From: Rhodoferax sp. UBA4127
GTDB lineage: Bacteria; Pseudomonadota; Gammaproteobacteria; Burkholderiales; Burkholderiaceae_C
Length of the DNA: 14,392 nt
Reading direction: 5' to 3'
Assembly: GCA_002381045.1 (NCBI GenBank)
Contig: DFWT01000040.1
Coordinates: 1 to 14,392, forward strand
A model generated the notes under the pieces. That model had not been told where the DNA came from, searched no databases, and was given only the letters and a program-made list of their open reading frames with translations. Each line of letters begins with the position of its first letter. Within the stretch, counting starts at the first letter, position 1. Below, piece by piece: positions 6,312-14,220 of the stretch. Position numbers and translations under genes: made by a program.

Positions 6312-7583
6312 ATGAAAATAGAAGCCATGTCGGCGCCAAATGATTATGTCATTCGGGTGTTGGACTCGCCCCTCCAAGTAGATGCCGCTGCCTGGGACCG
6401 CCTGTTGTTCGCCCAAAGTGCGCCCACGCCCTTCATGCGCCACGCCTTTTTGAGCGCCCTGCATACCAACGGCTGCGCCACCACCGCCACCGGCTGGACG
6501 CCGCGCTTTTTTCTGCTGGAGCGTCAAGGCCAACTGGTCGCTGCCTGCGCGATTTACATCAAATCGCACTCGCAGGGCGAGTTTGTGTTTGACTTCGGAT
6601 GGGCCCGCGCCTACCACCAGCATGGTTTGAACTACCACCCCAAAGCGGTGTGCGCCGTGCCGTTCATTCCGGTGCCAGGCAGTCGGCTGCTGGCAGCATC
6701 AGACCGAGATCGCACGCTGTTGGTGAAACACCTGCTGGACTGGGTGGAAGCCGAGCGACTCACCGGCCTGCACGGCCTGTTTGCCAGCAACGAAGATGTG
6801 CTGGCGTTCCAAGGTGCCGGCATGTTGCCTCGCCACACGGTGCAGTTTCACTGGTCCAACACCCAGCCGGGTTACACCTGTTTTGACGATTTTCTGGCCA
6901 ATTTGTCGCAAGAGAAACGTAAGAAGATTCGGCAGGAGCGACGCAAGGTGGCCGAGGCTGGCGTGACCTTCAAGGTGCTGCAGGGCAGCGACATCACACC
7001 AGCTGACTGGGACTTTTTCTACCACTGCTACGAGCGAACCTACCTGGAGCACGGCAACCCGCCCTACTTCAACCGCGCCTTCTATGCCAGCATGGCCGCT
7101 GACATGCCGGAAGACTGGGTGCTGTTCATTGCCGAACAAAATGGCCAAGCCATTGCTTCTAGTTTGCTAGCTATTAATGCAAGCAGCATAAGGGCTAGAG
7201 GTGAAAATAGTTCAATACCTTGCGCCAACCCAGACACCCCAGATTCGGCCGACAAAGCAAGCAAAACCAATACGCGACTGGTTGATCGCGTGGCCTATGG
7301 CCGCTATTGGGGGGCACTCAAGCGGGTGGATTGTCTGCACTTTGAAGCCTGTTATTACCAGCCCCTGCAGTGGTGCATTGAACACGGCTACCACCGTTTT
7401 GAAGGCGGCGCCCAGGGCGAACACAAACTGGCCCGCGCCCTGTTGCCGGTGACCACCACCAGCATGCACTGGTTGGCGCACCCCGAGTTTTTTAACGCAG
7501 TCGACCAATTCCTGACCAGCGAGCGTGCGGGCATTGCCGACTACATGAGTGACCTGCAGGCGCACAGCCCGTTCAAGGCATAG
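6312..7583 (+). CDS. COG3146-type GNAT-fold acyltransferase
   Basis: A 423-residue protein of the COG3146 (former DUF482) group, often annotated as a GNAT or FemAB-like N-acyltransferase. The substrate is unknown. The mid-region has FLANLSQEKRKKIRQERRKV (about 196-215). The highly conserved C-terminal block includes VAYGRYWGA (from about 327), VDCLHFEACYYQPLQWCIEH and FEGGAQGEHKLARALLPV. Family members are usually nearer 380 residues; the excess is largely a low-complexity loop at about 289-326, encoded in part by an AT-rich repeat element. The frame is open far upstream across nadE, but homology-like sequence starts only at MKIEAMSAPNDYVIRVLD. I use the ATG at 6312 (AAAAGG about 11 bases upstream); the ATG at 6327 is equally reasonable. 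It converges with kup. Confidence 0.88.
   Translation: MKIEAMSAPNDYVIRVLDSPLQVDAAAWDRLLFAQSAPTPFMRHAFLSALHTNGCATTATGWTPRFFLLERQGQLVAACAIYIKSHSQGEFVFDFGWARAYHQHGLNYHPKAVCAVPFIPVPGSRLLAASDRDRTLLVKHLLDWVEAERLTGLHGLFASNEDVLAFQGAGMLPRHTVQFHWSNTQPGYTCFDDFLANLSQEKRKKIRQERRKVAEAGVTFKVLQGSDITPADWDFFYHCYERTYLEHGNPPYFNRAFYASMAADMPEDWVLFIAEQNGQAIASSLLAINASSIRARGENSSIPCANPDTPDSADKASKTNTRLVDRVAYGRYWGALKRVDCLHFEACYYQPLQWCIEHGYHRFEGGAQGEHKLARALLPVTTTSMHWLAHPEFFNAVDQFLTSERAGIADYMSDLQAHSPFKA
7152..7217. repeat. AT-rich repeat element inside the acyltransferase gene
   Basis: A stretch much richer in A and T than the gene around it, containing CTAGC and GCTAG arms (7167-7171 and 7194-7198) and CATAAGGGCTAGAGGTG, which resembles the copy in nadE. 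It encodes residues 281-302 (ending in the run NASSIRARGENSS) without a stop or frame change. It is followed by another 24 residues of Asn/Asp/Ser/Lys-rich sequence before the conserved VAYGRYWGA. The exact ends of the element are uncertain. Confidence 0.5.
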
Positions 7584-7604
7584 GGACTGGACCGCTTAAG
7601 ACTG

Positions 7605-7624
7605 AAGGCAGGCTTGTCTGCTTT
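7605..7624. terminator. Weak hairpin between convergent acyltransferase and kup genes
   Basis: The only stem I can find in the 74 bases between the two stops pairs AGGCAG with CTGCTT around GCTTGT, including one G-U pair, followed by TGATC. There is no clear run of T on either strand. It may serve as a bidirectional terminator but the support is thin. Confidence 0.2.
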
Positions 7625-7657
7625 GATCAATTCGCCACTAACGGATGGTCATCCCAT

Positions 7658-9535
7658 TCAAATCTGCACCCTGGTACCCAACTCAATCACGCAGTTGTTG
7701 GGCAAGCGAAAGAATCCTGCCACGCTACCCGAGTTGCGCGACATCAGTGCAAATAAGGCTTCACGCCAATGCGACATGCCCGACCCTTTGGTAGGCACAA
7801 TGATTTCACAACTCAGGAAATAGGAAGTCTCAAACTGATTGATCGGCAAACCCTTGCCTTTGCACAGTTCCAGTGCCTTTGGAATATCAGGGGTGTTCTT
7901 GAAACCATAGTTCACCTGAATCCGCCAAAAACCAGCAGTAAGCGGCGTCACTTGTACCCGTTCCTCAAACGGTATCCAAGGAACTTCGTGAAACACCACT
8001 GTCAGAATCACATTGCGCTCATGCAAGACTTGGTTGTGTTTGAGGTTGTGCATCAAAGCCTGCGGAACGGTGCTCGGATTGGCCACCGCGTACACGGCCG
8101 TGCGGGAAACCCGGTGGACACCGTGCTCTGACAAGCCTTCGATGAATGGCATCAGTTCCGGGTCGTCCCTGCGGATGCTCTCAAGCAACAGTTCTCGCTC
8201 ACGCCGCCAAGTGGCCATGACCACAAAGATGCCCAGACCCATCACCAGCGGAAACCAACCGCCCTGAAAGAACTTGATTGCACAGGAAACCACCAGCAAC
8301 AAGTCCACAGTCAAAAAGATGCTGGTCGCGACGATCGCCACCGGTGTGGGGTAGTGCCACCCATGTCGCACCACAAAGAAGGTCAGCAATGTGGTGATCA
8401 GCATGGTGACAGTGACTGCGATGCCATAGGCGGCAGCCATTGCCGACGAACTGCCAAAACCCACCACGGCAAGCAGTACCGCCGCCAACAGCAGCCAGTT
8501 CACTTCCGGCATGTAGATTTGTCCCAATTCCTTGGCAGAGGTGTACATCACCGCCATACGGGGCAGCAACCCCAATTGAATTGCTTGTTTGGTCATGGAG
8601 TAGGCACCGGAGATCACGGCTTGAGACGCAATAACGGTGGCACAAGTGGCCAGCACCACGGCAGGAATCAACAACTCGGCGGGGAAAAGTCGGTAAAACG
8701 GGTTTTCTATGGCTGTGGGGTCGCGCAGCAGCAGTGCACCTTGCCCCATGTAGTTGATGGCCAGGGCTGGTAGCACCAAACCACCCCATGCAAACTGGAT
8801 GGGACGCTTGCCAAAGTGCCCCATGTCGGCATACAGGGCTTCCGCACCTGTGAACGCCAGCACAATGGCGCCAACGCCCACAAACACGTGCCAGCCTTGT
8901 TGGAGCAGGAACTGCGCCGCATTGATGGGATTGAGTGCCGTCAAAATGATAGGTTGTTGAATGATTTCAAACACACCGAATACAGCCAGCACTGCAAACC
9001 AGATCACGATGATCGGTCCAAAGAGCTTGCCAACCAAGCCAGTGCCGAACCGCTGCACAGCAAACAAAGCAATCAAAACCACCGCGCAGATTGGCAAGAC
9101 AAAGGGTTTGAGGGTTGGCGTGACGACTTCCAGTCCCTCCACCGCACTTAGAACCGAAATCGCCGGGGTAATCACACTGTCACCGTAAAAAAGGGCAGCA
9201 CCAAATACCCCCAGCAAGAGCAAAACCAGTCGCTTACCCGGCTTGGCACCCACCGCCTCGACTGCCAGTGCGGTCAAGGCCATGATGCCGCCTTCGCCGC
9301 GGTTGTCTGCACGCAAAATCAGCATGACGTACTTGAGCGTCACCACCATCATCAACCCCCAGAAGATGACCGACACCGCTCCGATCAAATGTGCTTGATC
9401 CAGAGGGATGCCCGTGGCTGGGCTGAATACTTCCTTCATGGTGTACAGGGGACTGGTGCCGATGTCGCCATAGACAACGCCCATGGCGCCCAGGGTCAGG
9501 GCGGCAAGACTTTCACGGCTGGTGGTTGTGCTCAT
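7658..9535 (-). CDS. kup: Low-affinity potassium transporter Kup
   Basis: A 625-residue K+ uptake permease of the Kup/HAK/KT family, which imports K+ together with H+ at the inner membrane. The N-terminal signature GDIGTSPLYTMKEVF lies at about 23-37. About twelve hydrophobic segments follow over the first 450 residues. The hydrophilic C-terminal part (about 455-625) contains the family segment FHEVPWIPFEERV and ends in ELGTRVQI. I chose ATG 9535 (MSTTTSRESLAALTLG) because this matches the usual family N-terminus and length. An ATG at 9583 would add 16 residues that span a perfect stem-loop and do not look family-like. Neither start has a strong Shine-Dalgarno. It is the third gene after the kdpD-like and kdpE-like genes, 73 bases downstream of kdpE, so the two-component system probably controls or senses its activity. 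Confidence 0.95.
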   Translation of the reverse strand: MSTTTSRESLAALTLGAMGVVYGDIGTSPLYTMKEVFSPATGIPLDQAHLIGAVSVIFWGLMMVVTLKYVMLILRADNRGEGGIMALTALAVEAVGAKPGKRLVLLLLGVFGAALFYGDSVITPAISVLSAVEGLEVVTPTLKPFVLPICAVVLIALFAVQRFGTGLVGKLFGPIIVIWFAVLAVFGVFEIIQQPIILTALNPINAAQFLLQQGWHVFVGVGAIVLAFTGAEALYADMGHFGKRPIQFAWGGLVLPALAINYMGQGALLLRDPTAIENPFYRLFPAELLIPAVVLATCATVIASQAVISGAYSMTKQAIQLGLLPRMAVMYTSAKELGQIYMPEVNWLLLAAVLLAVVGFGSSSAMAAAYGIAVTVTMLITTLLTFFVVRHGWHYPTPVAIVATSIFLTVDLLLVVSCAIKFFQGGWFPLVMGLGIFVVMATWRRERELLLESIRRDDPELMPFIEGLSEHGVHRVSRTAVYAVANPSTVPQALMHNLKHNQVLHERNVILTVVFHEVPWIPFEERVQVTPLTAGFWRIQVNYGFKNTPDIPKALELCKGKGLPINQFETSYFLSCEIIVPTKGSGMSHWREALFALMSRNSGSVAGFFRLPNNCVIELGTRVQI

Positions 9536-9549
9536 ACTGCGTACTGGTA

Positions 9550-9574
9550 AATGGACAGGCACGTACTGTCCATT
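9550..9574. promoter_or_regulatory. Perfect 9-bp stem-loop just upstream of kup
   Basis: AATGGACAG and CTGTCCATT are perfect complements separated by seven bases (GCACGTA). The stem ends 14 bases before the kup ATG at 9535, in the kdpE-kup spacer. There is no U run after it on the minus strand, so it is not a standard terminator. It could be an operator, for example for the KdpE-like regulator, or an mRNA structure affecting kup translation or processing. It does not resemble the AT-rich KdpE site of E. coli. Confidence 0.5.
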
Positions 9575-9608
9575 GATACGCATCAGTAACGCATAAGGAT
9601 CGCCGGTA

Positions 9609-10295
9609 TCAGCTCACTGCCAGCCGGTATCCAATGCCGGTTTCTGTCAATAAGTGGCGGGGTTCGGCAGGGTCAATTTCGATCTTGGAGCGCAGTTGCC
9701 CCATGTACAGGCGAAGGTAGTGAGTGTGCTCGGTAAATTCAGCACCCCAGACGTCTGTGAGCAATTGCCGGTGAGTCACAACCCGCCCCGCACTGCGGAC
9801 CAGTCGGGCCAGGAGTTTGAATTCTGTGGGCGTCAGATGCAGATCCTGCCCCTTGCACACCACGGTGTACTGGCCAAGGTCGACCCGTAAATCATCAAGT
9901 TCATGGACGGTCACAGATGCTGTCAACGCGGTGCCTCTGTGCCGCAATGCCACCCGGATACGCGCCAGTAACTCGGCCACACTAAACGGCTTTGTTAAGT
10001 AGTCGTCTGCACCAGCGTCCAGCATTTGAATTTTTTCCGACTCCTGGTGGCGTGCCGAAATCACCAAAATCGGCAAACTGTGCTGCCTGCGCACCTCTCG
10101 GACAAGCACGGCACCATCGCCATCGGGCAAGCCCAGGTCCAGCAGCATGATGTCTGGCAACGCGTGGGTCAACAGCGCTTTGGCCTCGCTGACAGACACG
10201 GCAGTTTGAACCTCAAAGCCTTCCACTGACAACGTTGACCGGATCAAGGCCCGAATCTCCGGATCGTCCTCAACCACAAGAACACGTAAACTCAT
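9609..10295 (-). CDS. kdpE: KdpE-like OmpR-family response regulator
   Basis: A 228-residue transcription factor. The receiver domain (about 3-115) has the acidic pair D10-D11, the phosphorylated aspartate D53 (MLLDLGLPDGDG), S80 and K102 (DDYLTKPFS). The winged-helix DNA-binding domain (about 130-226) has the segments LTPTEFKLLARLVRSAGRVV, RQLLTDVWG and LRLYMGQLRSKIE, characteristic of KdpE. I chose ATG 10295 because it forms an ATGA overlap with the stop of the kinase gene; an ATG four codons earlier is possible. Phosphorylation should come from the kinase encoded immediately upstream. With no kdpFABC in the window, the nearest candidate target is kup, directly downstream. Confidence 0.93.
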   Translation of the reverse strand: MSLRVLVVEDDPEIRALIRSTLSVEGFEVQTAVSVSEAKALLTHALPDIMLLDLGLPDGDGAVLVREVRRQHSLPILVISARHQESEKIQMLDAGADDYLTKPFSVAELLARIRVALRHRGTALTASVTVHELDDLRVDLGQYTVVCKGQDLHLTPTEFKLLARLVRSAGRVVTHRQLLTDVWGAEFTEHTHYLRLYMGQLRSKIEIDPAEPRHLLTETGIGYRLAVS

Positions 10296-11791
10296 GGCAG
10301 CACCCATTCAGGCTGGTTCGCATCCAGAGGCATGGCAAAAATGAAGCTGTTGCCGCCGCCATTTCTTCGTCGCAAGGTCAAGGTGCCACCATGCGCGGCA
10401 GCAATGGCCCGACACAGCGCCAAACCCAAGCCCGCACCGCGCTGTCCGGACAAGTCGCTGCGTGAATAGGGCTCGAATATGCTTAGATATTTCTCCTGAG
10501 GAATCTCATTTCCTCGGTCTTTGATGGCCACCTGCAGGCACGCGCCGCTGAGGTTGACAGCCAGGTCAACCGTGTCAGTGCTGTACTTGAGCGCGTTGTC
10601 CAGCAGGTTGGCGATCAGTTGGGCAAGCAGCACCGGATCGGCTTTGATAAATGGCAGCCCTTCGGGAACTTTCGATTTGATGCGACGGGCGGGGTCATGC
10701 TGGCGGACTCGCGCCAAAACCGCACCCACAATCTCTTCAATGGATTCCCAGCCGCGCTGAATGTCTTGTGCTGCATTCGAAAGGCGAACCAATTGGAGCG
10801 TGTTCTCCGTGACCGTGCTGAGGTAAGTCGCTTCTGTCACGATGCTGTTCAGCAAACGGCCCTGCTCGTTCACATTGAGTTTGTCAGATTGGGTTTGCAA
10901 CGCTGAGGCGGCACCCACAATGGCAGCCAGCGGCGTGCGCAAATCGTGGGAAATGGCCGCCAGATAGGTGCTCTGGATTTGTTGCCGTTGAGCCTCCCGT
11001 TGCGCTGATTGAATGGTGTCAGTCAAGCGCAAACGTTGCAACGCTTGTCCAAGCATCGCGCACAGGGCCTGTGCATGTTCACGACCGGCGGTGTCATTGG
11101 CCAACGCACGTCGAACGCAGGCGGCGCCACTGACATCAGGACGATTGCCCAAGGGAAGAAACCAGGCATTGAGGCCAGGCCATCGTCCAGTGCCAGGCCC
11201 AAGCACAGCCATTTCCCGCATGCAACAGCGCATTCCATCGGCATCGTCAGACAACATGGTTTGCTGCAAATCAAGATCGTCACCGATCAGTCGCAAAGCG
11301 ATCACGCATGGCCCTTCAAAGGCTGAATTTAAGGCTGTTTGCCCCAGGCATACAACCTCATCCGCCGTTGCCGCAGTCGCGAGGTTTGATGCCAGTTCTT
11401 GCAATTGACTGGCACGTCTCAGGTTGAGTTGAGCCATCTCAGTTTCTCGACGCAACCGGGCTGCCAAATGACTGATGACCAATGCGACCAGGAGCATCGT
11501 GGTCAGGGCGATTAAATTCTCACGGCTTTCGACTTCAAAAGTCCAACGTGGTGGGACAAAGAAGAAGTTGAAGGCAGTGACTGCGCCCACCGCACACGCC
11601 ACCGAATGCTGCCACCTCAGGTTGTAAGAAGCAACGACCACGGCAAGCACATAGACCATCGCTTGACTGGTCAAAGAAACATGGTGATCAAGCACCCATC
11701 CGCCTGCAGTGGCACAGGCTAGCAGCGTGGCAACCATAGCCCAGCTTCGTACGCTGGGCAGTCGAGCAGCCGACGGTGAAAGATCGTTCAT
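10292..11791 (-). CDS. KdpD-like sensor histidine kinase lacking the N-terminal KdpD/USP half
   Basis: A 499-residue membrane kinase equivalent to the C-terminal part of KdpD, which is normally about 890 residues. In order it has the DUF4118 four-helix membrane domain (about 14-110) with FNFFFVPPRWTF, a GAF-like region (about 125-250), the dimerisation domain with H282 (AISHDLRTPLAAIVGAASAL), and the ATPase domain with NLLDNALKYS (395-404) and GAGLGLAL (452-459). The N-terminal nucleotide-binding KdpD and USP domains are absent, and I saw no Walker-type remnant upstream. The G1 box reads DRGNEIP rather than the usual DxGPGIP. The gene opens the kdpD-kdpE-kup unit. No good Shine-Dalgarno precedes the ATG. 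It could be a naturally short family or a truncation. Confidence 0.9.
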   Translation of the reverse strand: MNDLSPSAARLPSVRSWAMVATLLACATAGGWVLDHHVSLTSQAMVYVLAVVVASYNLRWQHSVACAVGAVTAFNFFFVPPRWTFEVESRENLIALTTMLLVALVISHLAARLRRETEMAQLNLRRASQLQELASNLATAATADEVVCLGQTALNSAFEGPCVIALRLIGDDLDLQQTMLSDDADGMRCCMREMAVLGPGTGRWPGLNAWFLPLGNRPDVSGAACVRRALANDTAGREHAQALCAMLGQALQRLRLTDTIQSAQREAQRQQIQSTYLAAISHDLRTPLAAIVGAASALQTQSDKLNVNEQGRLLNSIVTEATYLSTVTENTLQLVRLSNAAQDIQRGWESIEEIVGAVLARVRQHDPARRIKSKVPEGLPFIKADPVLLAQLIANLLDNALKYSTDTVDLAVNLSGACLQVAIKDRGNEIPQEKYLSIFEPYSRSDLSGQRGAGLGLALCRAIAAAHGGTLTLRRRNGGGNSFIFAMPLDANQPEWVLP

Positions 11792-12461
11792 GGCGGCAAA
11801 GCGTACCAGTACCGAGGTAAGGATTGCATTAGGAAGCCATCTAATTGAAGGAGTAACGACAATTTGGCCCCCGAGTCAATTCAAATGCCAGTGAGCCGCC
11901 GTTCGCTGCTGCCCGCTTTCGCCGCAATTCTGGCCTAAGTGCGGCACCGTACAGACCGCCACAAGCACAGACAAGAAACTGTGGGTGTCAAGCAGCCACC
12001 GACAAACTGGCCTCTGTGTCCAAGTCGTCAAAACACTTGGGGGTTCCTTGCAGGGTGGGCCGACCGGTTTGCATGACTTTGAAGCCCGAATCTATTCAAT
12101 TCATATGGCGGCAAGCCACCAACAAATCGAAGAAGCACCCGAATGAGCATGCTCACGATGAAGGACTTTGTTCCGAAGGACCCACCAATGCTGTCGGGCG
12201 AGACAAAAATTTTCTCGCGCCTTGGTTTTATCCTGGCATCCACCGATACATCTAACAGCTTGAAAGAAGCACCACAGGACAAATTGCTCTCGGCAACAGA
12301 TCGTCCAGCGGGGTCGCTGGAACCGAAAGAAAGGTTCAGCACGCCTTCCACGGCTGAACCACACAATGACGAATTGATTGCCGTATAGCGATCCACCGAT
12401 CCTTGGCTGCCAACGGCAGCGATGGAGGAGCCAGAACGCAAACTGTTCCGACCTTGGCCGC
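11792..12461. other. About 670 bp without a convincing gene; possible remnants
   Basis: The region upstream of the kdpD-like gene has lower GC than its neighbours. Three weak reading frames overlap in it. One runs on the minus strand from a TTG at 12441 to 12028 (137 codons, Ser/Gly/Val-rich, unrecognised). One runs on the plus strand from ATG 12143 to 12388 (81 codons, with AGAAG seven bases upstream). A short minus-strand frame ends at 11988 and reads GFKVMQTGRPTLQGTPKC then FDDLDTEASLSVAA, which looks like a protein tail but has an in-frame stop just upstream. None matches a family I know. The spacer also has a 5-bp stem CACAG/CTGTG at 11966-11983. It may be decayed coding or mobile DNA plus the promoter of the kinase operon. 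Confidence 0.35.
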
Positions 12462-13316
12462 TTACGCCTGCACCGTGCGCTGAAGCTGCTCACCCAAACC
12501 CTGCACACCAAGGCGCATCACCTGCCCGGCGCGCAGAAACACCGGCGGTTTCTGCCCCATTCCCACACCCGGCGGCGTGCCGGTGCTGATCACATCGCCC
12601 AGCTGCAATGACATGAAGCGGCTCAGGTAGCTGATCAGGAAAGGCACCTGGTAAACCATGGTCCGTGTGTTGCCGCTTTGCATGCGCTGGCCATCCACCT
12701 CCAGCCAAAGATCAAGCTTCTGCGGGTCAGACACTTCGTCGGCCGTCACCAGCCAGGGGCCGAGTGGCCCAAAGCTGTCACAACCCTTGCCCTTATCCCA
12801 GGTGCCGCTGCGGTTGAGCTGGTAGTCGCGCTCTGACACATCGTTCATCACACAGTAGCCCGCCACATGCGCCATGGCGTTGGATTCATCAATGTAGCGG
12901 CCACCCTGCCCGATCACCACCGCCAGTTCGACCTCCCAGTCGGTCTTGACCGAACCACGCGGAATCTGAATGTCGTCATTGGGTCCGGTCAAACAACTGG
13001 TCCATTTGTTAAACACGACCGGCTCAGGCGGCACCGCCATGCCGGCTTCTGCCGCGTGGTCGGCGTAATTTAGACCAATGGCGACGCATTTACCCACATG
13101 GCCCACGCAGGCGCCAAGCCGCAAATCTTTCTGTGGTACGCCGGGTACCAGCGGCAGGGCTTCCAAATTTAAGGCACGCAGCTTGTCCAGACTGGCTGGC
13201 AGCAGGGTTGCTCCGGCAATGTCAGGCACGTGCGCACTCAGGTCACGCACCCTGCCCTGGCCGTCCAGCACACCCGGTTTTTCTTGGCCTGGCGGGCCAA
13301 AACGAAGCAACTTCAT
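12462..13316 (-). CDS. Fumarylacetoacetate hydrolase family protein
   Basis: A 284-residue FAH-family enzyme, which cleaves or isomerises 2,4-dioxo acids using a divalent metal. Visible features are GLNYADHAAE (81-90), the metal ligands E128 and E130 in DWEVELAVVIG and D159 in CVMNDVSERDYQ, the substrate-side block DSFGPLGPWLV (180-190), and the terminal STGTPPGVGMG (244-254). Length and motifs resemble enzymes annotated as ureidoglycolate lyase or 2,4-diketo-3-deoxy-L-fuconate hydrolase, but these names are often transferred loosely and the substrate cannot be set from sequence. The ATG at 13316 has GGAG about 9 bases upstream and gives the standard MKLLRFGP start. A TTG-type extension to 13367 is less likely. 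It follows ppa on the same strand, with hairpins in the 135-base gap, so it may have its own promoter. Confidence 0.92.
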   Translation of the reverse strand: MKLLRFGPPGQEKPGVLDGQGRVRDLSAHVPDIAGATLLPASLDKLRALNLEALPLVPGVPQKDLRLGACVGHVGKCVAIGLNYADHAAEAGMAVPPEPVVFNKWTSCLTGPNDDIQIPRGSVKTDWEVELAVVIGQGGRYIDESNAMAHVAGYCVMNDVSERDYQLNRSGTWDKGKGCDSFGPLGPWLVTADEVSDPQKLDLWLEVDGQRMQSGNTRTMVYQVPFLISYLSRFMSLQLGDVISTGTPPGVGMGQKPPVFLRAGQVMRLGVQGLGEQLQRTVQA

Positions 13317-13415
13317 GCGCCAACTCCAGTTGATTGAAGGCGCTAGTTTAGCCAGCGCAAACAACAACGCCCACCGGTGTGATCCGGCAGGCGCTATGCA
13401 TTAAGTAGCGTAATA

Positions 13416-13432
13416 CCCTTATTCAATAAGGG
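13416..13432 (-). terminator. Hairpin downstream of ppa, possible terminator
   Basis: CCCTTATTCAATAAGGG is a perfect palindrome around one base, placed 20 bases beyond the ppa stop on the minus strand. A second small stem (CGCTA/TAGCG, 13392-13410) follows. The base run after the stem (TATTACG) is only partly U-rich, so a rho-independent terminator is plausible rather than clear. It would separate ppa from the FAH-family gene. Confidence 0.4.
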
Positions 13433-13451
13433 CGATTGGCCTAAAATGTCA

Positions 13452-13991
13452 TTATTTTTTGAGCGATGCCTGGTAGTTGGCAATGCCTTCAAGCACTTCC
13501 TTCTTGGCGGCTTCTGGACCTTCCCAACCCAGAATCTTGACCCACTTGTTGGCTTCGAGGTCTTTGTAGTGTTCAAAGAAGTGGGCAATGGTTTTGAGGC
13601 GCACCGGGCTCAGGTCTTCGGGCTTTTGCCAACGGGTGTAGAGCGACAAAATCTTGTCAATGGGTACCGCCAACACTTTGCCGTCCATGCCGGCTTCATC
13701 TTCCATTTTCAGGATACCGATGGGGCGGCAGGTCACCACCACACCTGGGATCAGGGGCACGGGGGTAATCACCAGCACGTCGACCGGGTCGCCGTCGCCG
13801 CTGATGGTTTGTGGCACATACCCGTAATTGGTGGGGTAATGCATGGCGGTGCTCATGAAACGGTCCACAAAAATCGCGTGGGTTTCATGGTCGACTTCGT
13901 ATTTGACCGGGTCTGCATTCATCGGGATTTCGATGATCACATTGAACTGTTCAGGCACTTTGGAACCAGGGGTGACGTTGTCTAAGGACAT
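13452..13991 (-). CDS. ppa: Soluble inorganic pyrophosphatase (family I)
   Basis: A 179-residue cytoplasmic enzyme that hydrolyses pyrophosphate to two phosphates, pulling biosynthetic reactions forward. The active site is complete and aligns with the E. coli enzyme with an offset of one: E21, K30, E32, R44, Y56, the signature DGDPVD with D66, D68 and D71, then D98, D103 and K105 (KMEDEAGMDGK). The length is typical for bacterial hexameric family I enzymes. The ATG gives MSLDNVTPGSKVPE, and the ribosome binding site is weak (AGAGA about 8 bases upstream). An 11-base imperfect inverted repeat lies 21 bases upstream of the start. The gene is divergent from a membrane pyrophosphatase gene across 229 bases. 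Confidence 0.97.
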   Translation of the reverse strand: MSLDNVTPGSKVPEQFNVIIEIPMNADPVKYEVDHETHAIFVDRFMSTAMHYPTNYGYVPQTISGDGDPVDVLVITPVPLIPGVVVTCRPIGILKMEDEAGMDGKVLAVPIDKILSLYTRWQKPEDLSPVRLKTIAHFFEHYKDLEANKWVKILGWEGPEAAKKEVLEGIANYQASLKK

Positions 13992-14012
13992 GGTGGGTCT
14001 CTTTGAGTTTGA

Positions 14013-14049
14013 GTTAAATCAGGAACGTTGGGATTAACCCTGATTTTAC
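14013..14049. promoter_or_regulatory. Inverted repeat in the ppa upstream region
   Basis: GTTAAATCAGG and CCTGATTTTAC are complementary over 11 bases with one mismatch (8 perfect inner bases), separated by 15 bases that can themselves pair GTT with AAC. It begins 21 bases upstream of the ppa start, so it may be a protein-binding site or a structure in the ppa leader. No regulator can be named. Confidence 0.4.
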
Positions 14050-14220
14050 TTACTCGCCACTTGCTTACCTTGGAAATGGGCGGTTTCGAGGGTAAAGTCC
14101 GGGCGTTGGCCAATCGGACGGGGCGCGCCCAAATGTGCGTTTCGGCGAGGAAGCAACGCAGCGGTGGCGCCGATAAGCGTGCGCCCCCCCCTCGCGAAGC
14201 AACTCACAGGAGATTTATTT

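Noticed and set aside
8354..8773. Plus-strand open frame of 139 codons rich in His and Gln
   Set aside because: It is antisense to the membrane helices of Kup. The composition is what reversed hydrophobic codons give.
12143..12388. Small plus-strand gene of 81 codons with a fair ribosome binding site
   Set aside because: Not called as a gene, because a 137-codon frame overlaps it on the other strand, neither matches a known family, and no other support exists. It is described under the unassigned region.
13446..13985. Open frame of 179 codons on the plus strand exactly opposite ppa
   Set aside because: It mirrors ppa, which has a complete active site. The length match is a result of codon bias opposite a real gene.
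14184..14191. Run of eight C bases upstream of hppA
   Set aside because: It could be a slippage tract, but it lies outside coding sequence and before the ribosome binding site, with no sign of a phase-variable function.
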